64,000 nt of DNA from Fimbriimonadaceae bacterium (GCA_023957775.1 JAMLGR010000008.1:117862-181861), one strand, 5' to 3'; counted from the first letter of the stretch, positions 1 through 8,681 are shown. Made by a program: numbers and translations. The notes: a model not told the origin generated them from the sequence alone.

Positions 1-1
1 G

Positions 2-370
2 AACGCGGGGGTGCCGATTGCGGGCGGGTCCGGTGCGGGACCCTTGATGGAGCCCGTGGCGCTGGGTGTGATGCTGGGATTGGTCCTCGGCAAGCCCGTC
101 GGCGTGTTTATCTTCGGGTGGTTGGCCACGCGGTTCCGCGGCGTCGAGCTTCCTCAGGGGGTGAGCGCGACCGGGCTGCTGGGGGCCGCGGTGCTCTGCG
201 GCATCGGCTTCACAATGAGCCTGTTCCTCGGGACGCTCGCGTTCGAGCATACGGGGGACGACCTGGGTGTGCCAAGCCGGCTTGGCGTGCTCGTCGGGTC
301 GACCGTGTCGGCGACCGCGGGCTACCTCCTCCTCCGCCGGTTCCTGGGAAAGGATCCCGCGCCCGCCTAG
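2..370 (+). CDS. nhaA: Na+/H+ antiporter NhaA, C-terminal fragment
   Basis: The reading frame is open from the left edge, so the gene starts outside the window. The visible 122 codons begin with the Asn-Ala-Gly-Val-Pro segment typical of the NhaA transmembrane core. They continue through helices rich in Gly and Leu, including a GIGFTMSLF stretch that is characteristic of the last helices of NhaA, and end in a short Arg/Lys-containing tail. NhaA is an inner-membrane antiporter that exchanges internal Na+ for external H+ and controls pH and sodium. The gene converges with a ClC antiporter on the other strand. The 137 bases between the two stops contain no obvious U-tract terminator. Family assignment is firm; the N-terminus cannot be judged. 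Confidence 0.87.
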   Translation, partial: NAGVPIAGGSGAGPLMEPVALGVMLGLVLGKPVGVFIFGWLATRFRGVELPQGVSATGLLGAAVLCGIGFTMSLFLGTLAFEHTGDDLGVPSRLGVLVGSTVSATAGYLLLRRFLGKDPAPA

Positions 371-507
371 CAGGGTGCTGAAGAGCGACCACGGAACCCC
401 GCCTGCCGGCAATCCTCGCCGCCGCGGCCGCGGTGGAATGTGACCATCCCGGTCGCACCCGTGGCCGGAGTCGAGCTGCAGCGAGCCCCCGGGGTCGGAG
501 GCCGCTG

Positions 508-2127
508 CTAATCGTTGCTGGACGCGGCGGCTCCCGTGATTTCGGCCACGATGTGGGCGACGTCCCCGGAGACGATGACCGTGAGCTGGTCGCCGATCGA
601 CAGCCGCGTTTCGCCCCCGGGCACCATGTCCCGCCCCGCGCGCCGCACCGTCACGAGGAGGCAGCCCGGTGGGAGGCGCAGATCCCGCACCTTCTTGTGC
701 GCCATCGGCGACTCCGGTTCGACGACGAGGTCCACGAGGACGGGTTCGCTCTCCTCGACGGGATGGATCCCTTTGCGCCGCAAGTCCTGGTCGAGCAGCG
801 CCTCGTAGATCGGCTTGTCCCGGAAGTGCTCGGCGGTGATGTACGCCATGAGGCACGCCACGGCCAGGGGGAACAGTTGTTCGTAGTTGCCGGTCATCTC
901 GAGGATGAGCACGATACCGGTCAAGGGGGCGCGCACCACGGCGGCAAACATCGCCGCCATGCCGACCACCGCGAAGGCCGCGGGAGTGCGGGCGAGGTCG
1001 GGGAAGAACGAACCGCCGACCATGCCGGCGAACAGCCCCAAGAGCGCTCCGAGGACGAGCAGCGGGGCGAAGATCCCGCCCGGCGCGCCCGAGCCGTAGC
1101 TGATCATGGTCATCACGAACTTCGCGGCGAACATCAGGGCCACGAAGCCGAGCAGCTCGGGGGCGGCGTGGAATCCCCTCAGGATCCGTTCGGCCGTGTA
1201 GTGCCCGCCGCCGACGACTTCGGGCATCCACCAGGCAACCAGCCCGGCGATCATGCCCACCACCGCGGGCCACGCCCACATCGGGAATCGGCGGGGTTTT
1301 TGGAACCACTGCACCGTGCCGAGGAGGCCGCGGTTGAACAGAACGCCCGCACCGCCGGCCATCACCCCGAGCACCACGAACAGCGGCAGCGCGGTCAGCG
1401 GCGGAGTCTCGTAGCCGGTGAAGTGGAACGAGGGCATCTGGCCCGTAAAGGAGCGCGTGACGATATCGGCGCAGACGGTGGCGACGAGTGCCGCGCCGTA
1501 GGTCCACGGCGACAGTTCGCGCTGAAGCTCCTCGATCACGAAGATGAAGCCGGCCAACGGGGCGTTGAAGGCCGAAGCGAGGCCTGCGCCCGCTCCGCAG
1601 GCGATGAGTTGGGAGCGGGAACGACGCGGGACCTTGAGGAGTTTGTTGACCGCATCGGCGACCGCGGCGCCCATCTGCACCGTGGGACCCTCGCGTCCGA
1701 GGGACAACCCCGCGCCGAGGCTCGCCAGCCCCGCGACGAATTTTACGCCGAGTACGCGCTGCCACCGCATCGGGCGCAAGTGGTGGAGCACGGCCTTCAC
1801 GTGGGGAATGCCGCTTCCGGCGGCCTCCGGCGCATAGCGCGTGGTCAGCCACCCTCCGATCGCGCCGAGGATCGCTCCCACTCCGGGAAGGACCAACCAC
1901 CCCCAGGACGGGTAGTCGTGCAGGCGCTCCAAGGCCAACGTGCGAGCCTGTTCCACCTGGAACAGCGACCATTGGAACGCGAGGGCCACGGCGCCCGAAA
2001 GAAGTCCGATCATCGCGGCGCGGACGAAGTGCGCCCTCCGGCTGTCCCGAAGCGCCGCGCGTCTACGGAGTTCGCGTTCGCGGCGAAGAGCGAGGCGCCG
2101 CGCCTCTCGCGAGCCGGGTTCGGTCAT
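508..2127 (-). CDS. ClC-type Cl-/H+ antiporter with C-terminal RCK_C (TrkA_C) domain
   Basis: This 539-residue protein carries the ClC selectivity-filter motifs GSGIP (104-108), GREGP (144-148) and GSGAPGGIFAP (355-365). Glu146 aligns with the gating glutamate of ClC proteins. A second pair of glutamates at 199-200 (VIEEL) matches the internal proton glutamate that marks H+-coupled exchangers rather than channels. About ten hydrophobic helices are visible between residues 36 and 430. The last 80 residues look like a TrkA_C ligand-binding domain, a known variant in bacterial ClC proteins. The basic N-terminus is Arg-rich and cytosolic. It is an inner-membrane transporter for chloride or another small anion. 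No clear ribosome-binding site precedes the ATG. Confidence 0.9.
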   Translation of the reverse strand: MTEPGSREARRLALRRERELRRRAALRDSRRAHFVRAAMIGLLSGAVALAFQWSLFQVEQARTLALERLHDYPSWGWLVLPGVGAILGAIGGWLTTRYAPEAAGSGIPHVKAVLHHLRPMRWQRVLGVKFVAGLASLGAGLSLGREGPTVQMGAAVADAVNKLLKVPRRSRSQLIACGAGAGLASAFNAPLAGFIFVIEELQRELSPWTYGAALVATVCADIVTRSFTGQMPSFHFTGYETPPLTALPLFVVLGVMAGGAGVLFNRGLLGTVQWFQKPRRFPMWAWPAVVGMIAGLVAWWMPEVVGGGHYTAERILRGFHAAPELLGFVALMFAAKFVMTMISYGSGAPGGIFAPLLVLGALLGLFAGMVGGSFFPDLARTPAAFAVVGMAAMFAAVVRAPLTGIVLILEMTGNYEQLFPLAVACLMAYITAEHFRDKPIYEALLDQDLRRKGIHPVEESEPVLVDLVVEPESPMAHKKVRDLRLPPGCLLVTVRRAGRDMVPGGETRLSIGDQLTVIVSGDVAHIVAEITGAAASSND

Positions 2128-2194
2128 CGGCTTGCCGCGTCATCCTTTACGGGGCTTTGCATAGGCCCCAAGGATACCGGCCCCGGGTTCGTCC

Positions 2195-2330
2195 TTGGCC
2201 TTGGGCCTGGCTGGTCGTTGGTCCTTCGTCCTTCGTCCTTGGCCTTGGGCCTTGGGCCTGGCTGGTCCTTCGTCCTTGGCCTTGGGCCCCGGGTTCGTCC
2301 TTCGTCCTTCGTCCTTGGGCCTTGGGGAAA
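2195..2330. repeat. Low-complexity repeat family R2 (CCTTCGTCCTTGG units)
   Basis: Degenerate tandem copies of TCCTTCGTCC, CCTTGGCC and TTGGGCCTGG fill the gap between the ClC and pilT starts and stops. All frames are strongly biased and the segment is not plausibly coding. The same family, in the other orientation, recurs at 26046-26072, where it enters a coding frame. With the R3 array that follows, it accounts for nearly all of the 327 gene-free bases at 2128-2454. Confidence 0.85.
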
Positions 2331-2337
2331 CACCTTT

Positions 2338-2455
2338 GCGCCCATTGCGTTACTCCCCCCGCGCCTCTGCGCCTCTGCGTGAGCCCCTTGCGCCCCTTGC
2401 GTCCTTTGCGTGAAACTCCCCGCGCCCCCTGCGTGCGCGTGAAACCCCCCGCGCT
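2338..2455. repeat. Low-complexity repeat family R3 (GCGCCTCTGCGTGA / CCTTTGCGTGAAA units)
   Basis: Units built on CGCCTCTGCG and CCTTTGCGTGAA run up to the stop codon of pilT. Related copies lie at 24383-24416, 45991-46018 and 57722-57776. The array is directly next to family R2 and the two probably accumulated in the same gap. Confidence 0.8.
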
Positions 2456-3828
2456 TACGCGCCCTTTGCGAGCCGGGCGAAGTTTTCTTTGTCGACGGCT
2501 CGCATCAGGCACTCCTCGTACGAGCAGTAGCCGTTGCGGAACATGTCTGCGAGCGAGCGGTCCATCGTCTGCATTCCGATCTGCGCGGACGTCTCGATCA
2601 CGGAGTACATCTGGTGCGTTTTGCCCTCGCGGATGAGGTTCTTGATCGCGGGCGTGCCCTGCATGATCTCGATCGCGGCCATGCGCCCGCCGCCCAATCG
2701 CGGCAACAACTGCTGCGACACGACGCCCTCGAGCGTGTTGCCGAGGAGCACGCGGATCTGGTCCTGCTGGTCGCTGGGGAACACGTCGATCACGCGGTCG
2801 ATGGTGGAGGGCGCATTGCGGGTGTGGAGGGTTCCAAACACGAGGTGCCCCGTCTCAGCAAGCGTCAGGGCCGCCTCGATGGTCTCCAGGTCGCGCAGCT
2901 CGCCGACGAGGATGACGTCCGGGTCTTCGCGCAACACGGCGCGCAGGGACGCTGCAAAACTGTAGGTGTCCGAGTGCATTTCGCGCTGGTTCACCATGCA
3001 CTTCTTGTGGCCGTGCAGATACTCGATCGGGTCTTCGATCGTGAGGATGTGTCCCTGGCGATCCTCGTTGATGTCGTCGATCATCGCCGCGATGGTCGTG
3101 CTCTTTCCCGAGCCCGTGGGACCCGTCACCAGGATGAGGCCGGAAACGCGCTTGGACATCTCGCGGATGACCGGAGGAAGATTCAGCTCCGTGAACGAGG
3201 GGATCTTCGTGGGGATGGCGCGCAACGCGCCGGAGACCGACCCTCGCTGCATGTAGACGTTGAAGCGGAACCGCGCGAGGCCCTTCACGCCGTAGCCGAA
3301 GTCGCACTCGTGGGTTTGCTCGAACTTCTTGAGCTGTTCGTCGGAAAACGTGTCGTACACCAGCCGGCGCGTGTCCGCGGGTTTGAGCGGCTCGAACGGG
3401 AGGGGAACGATGTCGCCGTCGAGGCGAATCATCGGCGGCAGGCCCACGGTAAGGTGGATGTCGCTGGCCTTCCGGTCGATCGCCATGCGGAGAATCTCGT
3501 CGATGTGGAGGTCTCCGATGGGGCGGGCGCCCTCCATCTTCTCGGTCTGCGGGGTCGCGTCCTCGTTGCCCACCTGGTAGCGGTCGCCGGTCACGGGCAT
3601 CGAGTGGATGTCCTGCGGCACGTGGGCCGGGCGGTAGGTGTCCGCGATCTTCTGGGCCTCGGAGCGGGCGTCCTCGGCTGGCTCGAAGACCTCAAGGATG
3701 GGTTTCTGAACCAGCTCGCCGTTGCGGGGATCGATGGTCAGACCCTCTTGGGCCGCGGGGTTTCCTTCCTCGCGCAGGATCTCGCCCCAGTTGAAGTTGT
3801 CGTTCGGTTCGGCAGGTACGTGTTCCAT
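2455..3828 (-). CDS. pilT: Type IV pilus retraction ATPase PilT with long N-terminal extension
   Basis: The 457-residue product has a Walker A loop GPTGSGKST at 236-244, an Asp-box/Walker B stretch DPDVILVGE ending at Glu310, and a C-terminal AIKNLIREGK segment that matches the AIRNLIRE signature of PilT. PilT is a cytoplasmic hexameric ATPase that powers pilus retraction for twitching motility. Typical PilT is about 340-370 residues. Here the recognisable domain starts near residue 103 and is preceded by about 100 acidic, Pro-rich and probably disordered residues. The gene begins 4 bases after the stop of the HDOD gene, and pilB lies just upstream of that, so a pilB-HDOD-pilT transcription unit is likely. 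Confidence 0.92.
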   Translation of the reverse strand: MEHVPAEPNDNFNWGEILREEGNPAAQEGLTIDPRNGELVQKPILEVFEPAEDARSEAQKIADTYRPAHVPQDIHSMPVTGDRYQVGNEDATPQTEKMEGARPIGDLHIDEILRMAIDRKASDIHLTVGLPPMIRLDGDIVPLPFEPLKPADTRRLVYDTFSDEQLKKFEQTHECDFGYGVKGLARFRFNVYMQRGSVSGALRAIPTKIPSFTELNLPPVIREMSKRVSGLILVTGPTGSGKSTTIAAMIDDINEDRQGHILTIEDPIEYLHGHKKCMVNQREMHSDTYSFAASLRAVLREDPDVILVGELRDLETIEAALTLAETGHLVFGTLHTRNAPSTIDRVIDVFPSDQQDQIRVLLGNTLEGVVSQQLLPRLGGGRMAAIEIMQGTPAIKNLIREGKTHQMYSVIETSAQIGMQTMDRSLADMFRNGYCSYEECLMRAVDKENFARLAKGA

Positions 3829-3832
3829 AGGC

Positions 3833-4714
3833 CTAGATCTGCATTTGGGCGGAGCCGATGGCGGCGATCCCGCGGTCGATGAGGTCGTGGGTTTGCTCGG
3901 CGTCCAGTTCGAGCGCCCGCAAGGCCCACTCGGGCAGCGATCGATCGATCGAATCGACCTCTTCGTCCTCGTGCGCTCGGCCGAGAAGGGCGAGGTCGGC
4001 GATCTTGTTGGCGATGGCGACGCATGCGCACAGGCCTTCGAACTTGTTGTCCGGACCCGGGTCCACGTAGAGGACGCCTTCGATCAGGGACTCCGGGAAG
4101 CCCCACTTGCGGCCGGCGGCTCGGGCGAGTTCCACGTGCGTGCATCCGAACACCTGCATCTCCGCCTCGAGCGGATCGACGCCGGCTTCGATCTTGTCCT
4201 CCACGAGGTCGTAGCTGGCATCCCCGATTCGGTCGAGCAGCGTCTTGCCGATGTAGTGGAGAAGGCCGCACGTGTAGGCCTCTTCGGTGGAGACGGTTTT
4301 GACTTCGCCCGCGAGCCAGCGGCTGCAGACGGCGGTGTCGACCGAGTGGCGCCACCATGCGCGCCGCCGGAGCGACTCTTTGTCCGTCTTGCCGACGAAC
4401 AGGTCGAAGAGCCCGACGGTCATCGCGAGTTGGCGGACCGCCTTGTATCCAAGGAAGGTCGTCGCTTCGCGGATCGAAGAGACCTTCCGCGGCAGGCTGT
4501 AGTACGCGGAATTGGCGAGCATCAGCAGCTTCGAGCTGAAACCAGGATCGATGATGATCGCCTTCTCCATGGCCGAGGCCGGGGTGTCGGTGGAGCTGGA
4601 GATCTCGAGCACCTTGAACACCACGTGCGGCAGCACCGCGATCTCGTTGATGCGGCTGGCAAGGCGGGCGATGCGCTCGTTCTCGTTGTCGTTTGCGGCT
4701 GGTAGTGCGGACAT
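3833..4714 (-). CDS. HDOD domain protein between pilB and pilT
   Basis: The 293-residue protein opens with a short Asn-rich head. An HDOD domain then runs from about residue 15 to 215, with the typical LPHVVFKVLEIS start, the DPGFSSKLLMLANS segment, an SSIREATTFLG helix and the GLLHYIGK region. HDOD domains resemble inactivated HD phosphohydrolases. They are found in signalling proteins that often act with c-di-GMP, two-component or motility systems. Its position between the pilus extension and retraction ATPases suggests a role in pilus regulation; that role is inferred from context only. The start has no clear Shine-Dalgarno sequence. Confidence 0.85.
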   Translation of the reverse strand: MSALPAANDNENERIARLASRINEIAVLPHVVFKVLEISSSTDTPASAMEKAIIIDPGFSSKLLMLANSAYYSLPRKVSSIREATTFLGYKAVRQLAMTVGLFDLFVGKTDKESLRRRAWWRHSVDTAVCSRWLAGEVKTVSTEEAYTCGLLHYIGKTLLDRIGDASYDLVEDKIEAGVDPLEAEMQVFGCTHVELARAAGRKWGFPESLIEGVLYVDPGPDNKFEGLCACVAIANKIADLALLGRAHEDEEVDSIDRSLPEWALRALELDAEQTHDLIDRGIAAIGSAQMQI

Positions 4715-4786
4715 GGGTTCTCGTTTGTTCCCGGGCTCGAGCCCAATGGTTGTTTCGGTATTTCGCCTGGGGGTCTGCAGGTTTGT

Positions 4787-6505
4787 CTAGGCGTAGATGA
4801 CGCGCAACACCTCGTCGACGGAAGTCACGCCCATCAGGATCTTCTGTACCGAGTCCATCTGAAGCGTCTTCATTCCCTGCTGGATGCCCAAGTTCCGCAG
4901 CACGTGGCTGGGCGAAGATTCGAGCACCTGGTCGCGGACCTCGTCCGTGAACCGCAGCAACTCGTGGACGCCGGTGCGTCCCTTGTATCCGGTGCCTTTG
5001 CAGTGGTCGCAGCCTTTGCCGCGGAACAGCGTGAGTTCGCCTCCGGTGTCGGCGCCGATCTCCTCGGGGATGGGGAAGCCGTAGCGGAGAAGGCTCTCGC
5101 GGGTACCTGGATAGGCTTCTTTGCAGTGCTGGCAGATGACGCGCACGAGGCGCTGGGCGAGTACGCCGATGATGGAGGAGGCGATGAGGAACGGTTCGAC
5201 GCCCATGTCGATCAGGCGCGTCGCGGCGCCTGGCGCGTCGTTCGTATGTAGGGTCGAGAGGACGAGGTGCCCGGTGAGCGCGGCCTCCATGGCGATGGTG
5301 GCCGTTTCGTGGTCGCGCATCTCACCGACCATGATCACGTCGGGGTCCTGTCGAAGCATCGCGCGCAGGCCGGCGGCGAACGTCATGCCGGCGCGGACGT
5401 TCACGCCGCACTGGTTGATGCCTCCCAGTTCGTACTCCACCGGATCCTCGATCGTGATGATGTTGTTGTCGCCGGTGTTGATCTTGTTGAGGATCGAGTA
5501 GAGCGTGGTGGACTTGCCCGAGCCGGTGGGACCGGTGACGAGGATGATGCCATAGCTCTTGGTGCACATGTCCTCGATCTGGCGGAGGTTGAACGGGAGG
5601 AACCCGAGCTTGCTGAGGCCGACGTTGATGCCCTGCTTGTCGAGGACGCGGAGCACGATCTTTTCACCGTGCACGAGCGGGAGGGTCGAGACGCGGAAGT
5701 CGTACTCGCGGCCGCCGACCGTGGCGCTCACGCGGTTGTCTTGGGGCATCCGCTTCTCGGCGATGTCCATGTCGGACATGATCTTGAAGCGCGAGGTGAG
5801 CGGCGCCATGATCTTGCGCGGCAGCTTCATGCCGTCCATGAGGACGCCATCGACGCGGTATCGGACGCGCATGCCGTCCTTCATCGGTTCGATGTGGATA
5901 TCGCTGGCTTTGTCTTGGATCGCCTGGCTGACGATGAGGCTGGCGAGGCGGATGATGGGGGCGTCCTCACCCATCTCGCGAAGCTCGGCTTCGCTCAGTT
6001 CCTCCTCGTCGTGGGACGACACTTCGATGTCGCCATCGAAGTCCTTCATCACGCCTGCGAGGGCGTCGTTGACGTTGACGTCCACCTTGTAGTGGGCGGA
6101 GAGGGCCGCGAGGAGATCCTCTTCGATGGCGATCATCGCCTCGATCTCCATCCCGGTCGTGAGGCGCATCTCGTCGATGATGAAGATGTCGAGCGGGTTC
6201 GCCATCGCGACGAACAGCTTGCCTTCTTCGATGCGCAGGGGCACGGACTTGAACCGCTTGGCGAGTTGGGGCGATAGGAGTTGGAGGGCGTCGGGCTGGG
6301 GGGCGGTGGACGCGAGGTCGACGTAGCCGATGCCCCACACCTTGCCGAGGCAGCGCACACGGTCCCGCTCGTTGAGGAAACCGAGGTCGACGAGAACCCG
6401 GGCGATGGGTTCGCTGCCGCCCAGCTCGCGCTGTTTGTCCTGCGCGAGACGGAGCTGTTCCGCCGTAATCAGCCCCTCTTCGATAAATACGTCGCCCGTC
6501 AGCAT
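4787..6505 (-). CDS. pilB: Type IV pilus assembly ATPase PilB (GspE family)
   Basis: The protein has 572 residues from the ATG at 6505, which I prefer because a GAGGG ribosome-binding site lies just upstream. The frame stays open to a TTG at 6586 that lacks such a site. An MshEN-type domain covers about 1-150, followed by the GspE/PilB ATPase core with Walker A GPTGSGKST at 325-333 and an IEDPVEYE Asp box. Four zinc-binding cysteines form two CxxC pairs (458/461 and 499/502), a hallmark of PilB/GspE. PilB drives pilin polymerisation at the inner membrane. It sits head-to-tail with the HDOD and pilT genes. pilC and pilin genes are not in the window. Confidence 0.93.
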   Translation of the reverse strand: MLTGDVFIEEGLITAEQLRLAQDKQRELGGSEPIARVLVDLGFLNERDRVRCLGKVWGIGYVDLASTAPQPDALQLLSPQLAKRFKSVPLRIEEGKLFVAMANPLDIFIIDEMRLTTGMEIEAMIAIEEDLLAALSAHYKVDVNVNDALAGVMKDFDGDIEVSSHDEEELSEAELREMGEDAPIIRLASLIVSQAIQDKASDIHIEPMKDGMRVRYRVDGVLMDGMKLPRKIMAPLTSRFKIMSDMDIAEKRMPQDNRVSATVGGREYDFRVSTLPLVHGEKIVLRVLDKQGINVGLSKLGFLPFNLRQIEDMCTKSYGIILVTGPTGSGKSTTLYSILNKINTGDNNIITIEDPVEYELGGINQCGVNVRAGMTFAAGLRAMLRQDPDVIMVGEMRDHETATIAMEAALTGHLVLSTLHTNDAPGAATRLIDMGVEPFLIASSIIGVLAQRLVRVICQHCKEAYPGTRESLLRYGFPIPEEIGADTGGELTLFRGKGCDHCKGTGYKGRTGVHELLRFTDEVRDQVLESSPSHVLRNLGIQQGMKTLQMDSVQKILMGVTSVDEVLRVIYA

Positions 6506-6639
6506 CGACACCCTCAGCAACGGAAGCCGGCCCACGACCCCCGCCGGGTTGTTGATTCCACGCGGCGTGCAGACGAGTCCCAGCAATTCCGCGTGGCTCG
6601 GGGAGAACCTGCGCGAATTGCCGGCTGGATGCGCCCCGG

Positions 6640-6660
6640 GGGAGAGGGGGCAGGGGGTGA
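6640..6660. repeat. Short copy of repeat family R4 (GGGGGAGAGGGGGCAGGGGGTGAGGG type)
   Basis: A single G-rich unit sits between the pilB start and the stop of the first PEP-CTERM gene. It matches the purine-rich half of the longer R4 arrays at 21960, 27557 and 46930. Confidence 0.7.
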
Positions 6661-6664
6661 GGGG

Positions 6665-7552
6665 CTACGCCCGCCGTCGGCGCCGCAGGGTGGCCAAGGC
6701 TCCGAGCCCGAGCACGACCATCGTCGCCGGTTCGGGCACGGCCGTGTAGGGCGACAGGTAGCGCCCGCCGCCGGCGTAGACCTGAGTCGAGGTGCTGCCG
6801 TCGTACACCCAGGCGCCGGAGCCATTCGTCCACATGATGTTCCCGTTCCCCAAGCGGTAAAGACCCCGAGCCCCGCTGGCCGTGAAGGAGTCGACGACCG
6901 CACCCGTGTTGGCGTTCAGGCGAACGATGTTGTTGGACGAGAATCCGGCCGCGAGCACGTTGCCGCTCGCATCGTGGTCCATCTGCTCGACGAAGTTCAG
7001 GGAGGTCGAATCGTGAAAAGCGCTGACCGCCGAGCCGGAGGCGTCGTAGCGATAGATGTCGCTGCCGCCGCTCGAGGAGCCCACGAGCAGGTCGCCCTGG
7101 TGGGACAGGATCGAGAACGGGCTGGGGGAGGTGCCGGTGGTCGTGAAGAATCCCTGGCTGTTTCCGCTCGTGTCGTACTTGACCACGCTGGGGCCTGGCG
7201 AACCATTGCCCGTCCCGCCGTTCGTGACGTAGACCGTCCCGCCGATGAGGCCCATGCCGCGGATGTTGTCCAGGCCCCCGCTTATGGCGCCCAGCGAGGC
7301 CCCGCCGACGCTCCATCGGGACACCCGATCGCCGATTTGCTCGGACACCCAGATCTCGTTGCCGACCTGCAGGGCGTGGATGGGGGTGCCGCCGGCAAGT
7401 CCGAAGAGATTGGAATTGATGACCGAGCCATCGGTTGCGCTGAACGTGACGAGTCGGTTGTTCGTGCTGTCCGGCATCATCAGGAAGTCCTGAGCCTGGC
7501 CGAACGCCAATCCAAGACACAGGGTTGCGAGTGTGAGGGTAATGCGACTCAT
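6665..7552 (-). CDS. PEP-CTERM anchored exported protein, beta-propeller-like
   Basis: The 295-residue protein starts with a clear signal peptide (about 1-20, ending GQAQ). It ends with a canonical PEP-CTERM tail: VPEPAT, a Gly/Leu/Ala-rich helix and a terminal run of five Arg before Ala. The body contains repeated blades of the type seen in NHL/SMP-30-like propellers (for example DNIRGMGLIGG and VYVTNGGTGN). PEP-CTERM proteins are exported, processed by an exosortase and held at the cell surface or released into the matrix. No exosortase gene is visible here. A TAGGAT hexamer lies 6 bases before the ATG with no ribosome-binding site, suggesting a leaderless message. The ligand or role of the propeller is unknown. 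Confidence 0.85.
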   Translation of the reverse strand: MSRITLTLATLCLGLAFGQAQDFLMMPDSTNNRLVTFSATDGSVINSNLFGLAGGTPIHALQVGNEIWVSEQIGDRVSRWSVGGASLGAISGGLDNIRGMGLIGGTVYVTNGGTGNGSPGPSVVKYDTSGNSQGFFTTTGTSPSPFSILSHQGDLLVGSSSGGSDIYRYDASGSAVSAFHDSTSLNFVEQMDHDASGNVLAAGFSSNNIVRLNANTGAVVDSFTASGARGLYRLGNGNIMWTNGSGAWVYDGSTSTQVYAGGGRYLSPYTAVPEPATMVVLGLGALATLRRRRRA

Positions 7553-7558
7553 GGTCTC

Positions 7559-7564
7559 ATCCTA
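7559..7564 (-). promoter_or_regulatory. -10 hexamer TAGGAT, 6 bases before the start (leaderless)
   Basis: On the minus strand TAGGAT ends exactly 6 bases before the ATG of the PEP-CTERM gene at 7552. No Shine-Dalgarno sequence is present, so transcription would begin at or near the start codon. Confidence 0.5.
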
Positions 7565-7630
7565 TCAAGAAAGGGCAAAATGGAACCAGGCAATATTGCC
7601 GAATCGTTCGGGATTCGGTCATTTTGGAAG

Positions 7631-7651
7631 GGGGGGCGAAAGTTGCCCCCC
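7631..7651 (-). terminator. GC-rich hairpin after a PEP-CTERM gene
   Basis: A 7-bp perfect stem (7631-7637 with 7645-7651, all G/C) encloses a 7-base loop three bases beyond the stop of the gene ending at 7654. There is no U-tract on the minus strand, so it may be an intrinsic-like terminator or only a 3' stabilising hairpin. Confidence 0.5.
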
Positions 7652-7653
7652 GA

Positions 7654-8307
7654 CTACCTTTTCCGCCGCCATGCAGCGGCCGCAAGGGCGCCTGCAGCCA
7701 AGGCCAGAGTGAACGGCTCGGGAACTGGGTTAGCCACCACGCTCACTTCATCGATCATCGTATTGCCGTTGGTTGTGTTGTTCGTCAGGGACGCCAGCTT
7801 GAACACGTTGGAGGAGCCCGCGACGTTTGTGAAGTTGAGGGTCACGAGTTCCCACGTTGCCTGCGCGGCACCGAGCACGACCTGTTGCGTTTCGCTACCG
7901 AGGCTGACGTCGATGGTTCGGTTGAGAGCGTCCTGCCGCCACTGGGCGCGGAAGGTGACGGTGTGGGTGGCGCCGTTCGTGGTCGCCAAGGTCTGTTCGA
8001 CGCTGCCCGGGCCCGGTGAGCCCACAAGGTCGAGAGCGGCGTTGCCCGCGTAGATGTAGCTCGATTGGGGCGGTATGACGATGTCAACGCTGCCACCCGA
8101 CGGCCCGACGGTCCAGTTCGAGATTCCCGCGTTGCCGGCCAAGTAGGTAAGGTAGCCGGTTCCTCCACTGTTTGCCGCGCCGGAATCGTAGGTCTCGAAC
8201 CCACCGTTTTGCACCAGATTCACGGCTTGCGCCGTTGGGTTCAGCCCAGCCAGCGCGAGCACGGCACCCAGCGCGAGTCCCATGGACCGCCTGTTCAGAC
8301 TGCACAT
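7654..8307 (-). CDS. PEP-CTERM anchored exported protein, choice-of-anchor C / DUF642-like
   Basis: Starting at the ATG at 8307 the product has 217 residues. It has a signal peptide with the hydrophobic run GLALGAVLALAG, then a beta-rich domain that opens with NLVQNGGFE. This opening is typical of DUF642/choice-of-anchor C carbohydrate-binding-like domains. The tail is VPEPFT followed by an Ala/Leu helix and WRRKR, a PEP-CTERM variant. The frame extends upstream to a TTG at 8364. I prefer 8307 because a TATACT -10 box at 8336-8341 leaves a leader of about 20 bases. The protein probably resides on the cell surface; its ligand is unknown. It lies between two other PEP-CTERM genes of the same orientation. 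Confidence 0.8.
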   Translation of the reverse strand: MCSLNRRSMGLALGAVLALAGLNPTAQAVNLVQNGGFETYDSGAANSGGTGYLTYLAGNAGISNWTVGPSGGSVDIVIPPQSSYIYAGNAALDLVGSPGPGSVEQTLATTNGATHTVTFRAQWRQDALNRTIDVSLGSETQQVVLGAAQATWELVTLNFTNVAGSSNVFKLASLTNNTTNGNTMIDEVSVVANPVPEPFTLALAAGALAAAAWRRKR

Positions 8308-8335
8308 TTCACTCAGTTGCAATTTCACGAACATT

Positions 8336-8341
8336 AGTATA
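8336..8341 (-). promoter_or_regulatory. -10 box TATACT upstream of the DUF642-like PEP-CTERM gene
   Basis: TATACT on the minus strand would start a transcript about 20 bases before the ATG at 8307. No good -35 box can be assigned. Confidence 0.4.
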
Positions 8342-8504
8342 AGGAGCTCGCTCGCAGCGGACAATACTCCTTCCCGAGATCCCGTAAATTTGCCTGGTGA
8401 AGTGGCACGAGTTCATCTTCCCGTAAGGAAGCCTTATGGATTCAAAGGCATACCCGCCTGACGGCGACCGGCGGTCCTTCTGGTTCGCAAGGGCGTTCTA
8501 AACC

Positions 8505-8669
8505 TCTGCCGACGCTGAAGCAGGATGACCAGGCGGTGATGCAGACGGTCTTACTGGCCATCTTTGAGACAGCGAGTTCTCAAGCCGAGGTGGCACCTAC
8601 GCGTTGCTCAAGCGTCTCAGCCTAGAGAAGGTGGGGATGGTCGTGCCCGATCAGGATCGCCGGGTGTGA
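8505..8669 (+). pseudogene. Possible degraded gene fragment, unidentified
   Basis: One frame reads a plausible helical segment (PLPTLKQDDQAVMQTVLLAI) to about 8590. A second frame then continues with GTYALLKRLSLEKVG and stops at the TGA at 8667-8669. Both look more like protein than chance GC-rich sequence and could be joined by one frameshift. I do not recognise the family, and chance remains possible. Confidence 0.2.
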
Positions 8670-8681
8670 GCGCGACTCGCC

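Noticed and set aside
433..2382. 649-codon plus-strand frame opposite the ClC gene
   Set aside because: It is the antisense shadow of a GC-rich gene with clear ClC motifs; its residues are Arg/His/Gly-rich and featureless, and it runs into the R2 repeats.
5967..7520. 517-codon minus-strand frame across the pilB start and the first PEP-CTERM gene
   Set aside because: It lies in another frame of two well-supported genes and shows only Arg/Pro/Gly-rich low-complexity sequence.
8436..8501. 21-codon plus-strand frame with an AAGGAAG-like upstream site
   Set aside because: Too short, no conservation evidence, and most of it overlaps the region read as a gene relic in another frame.
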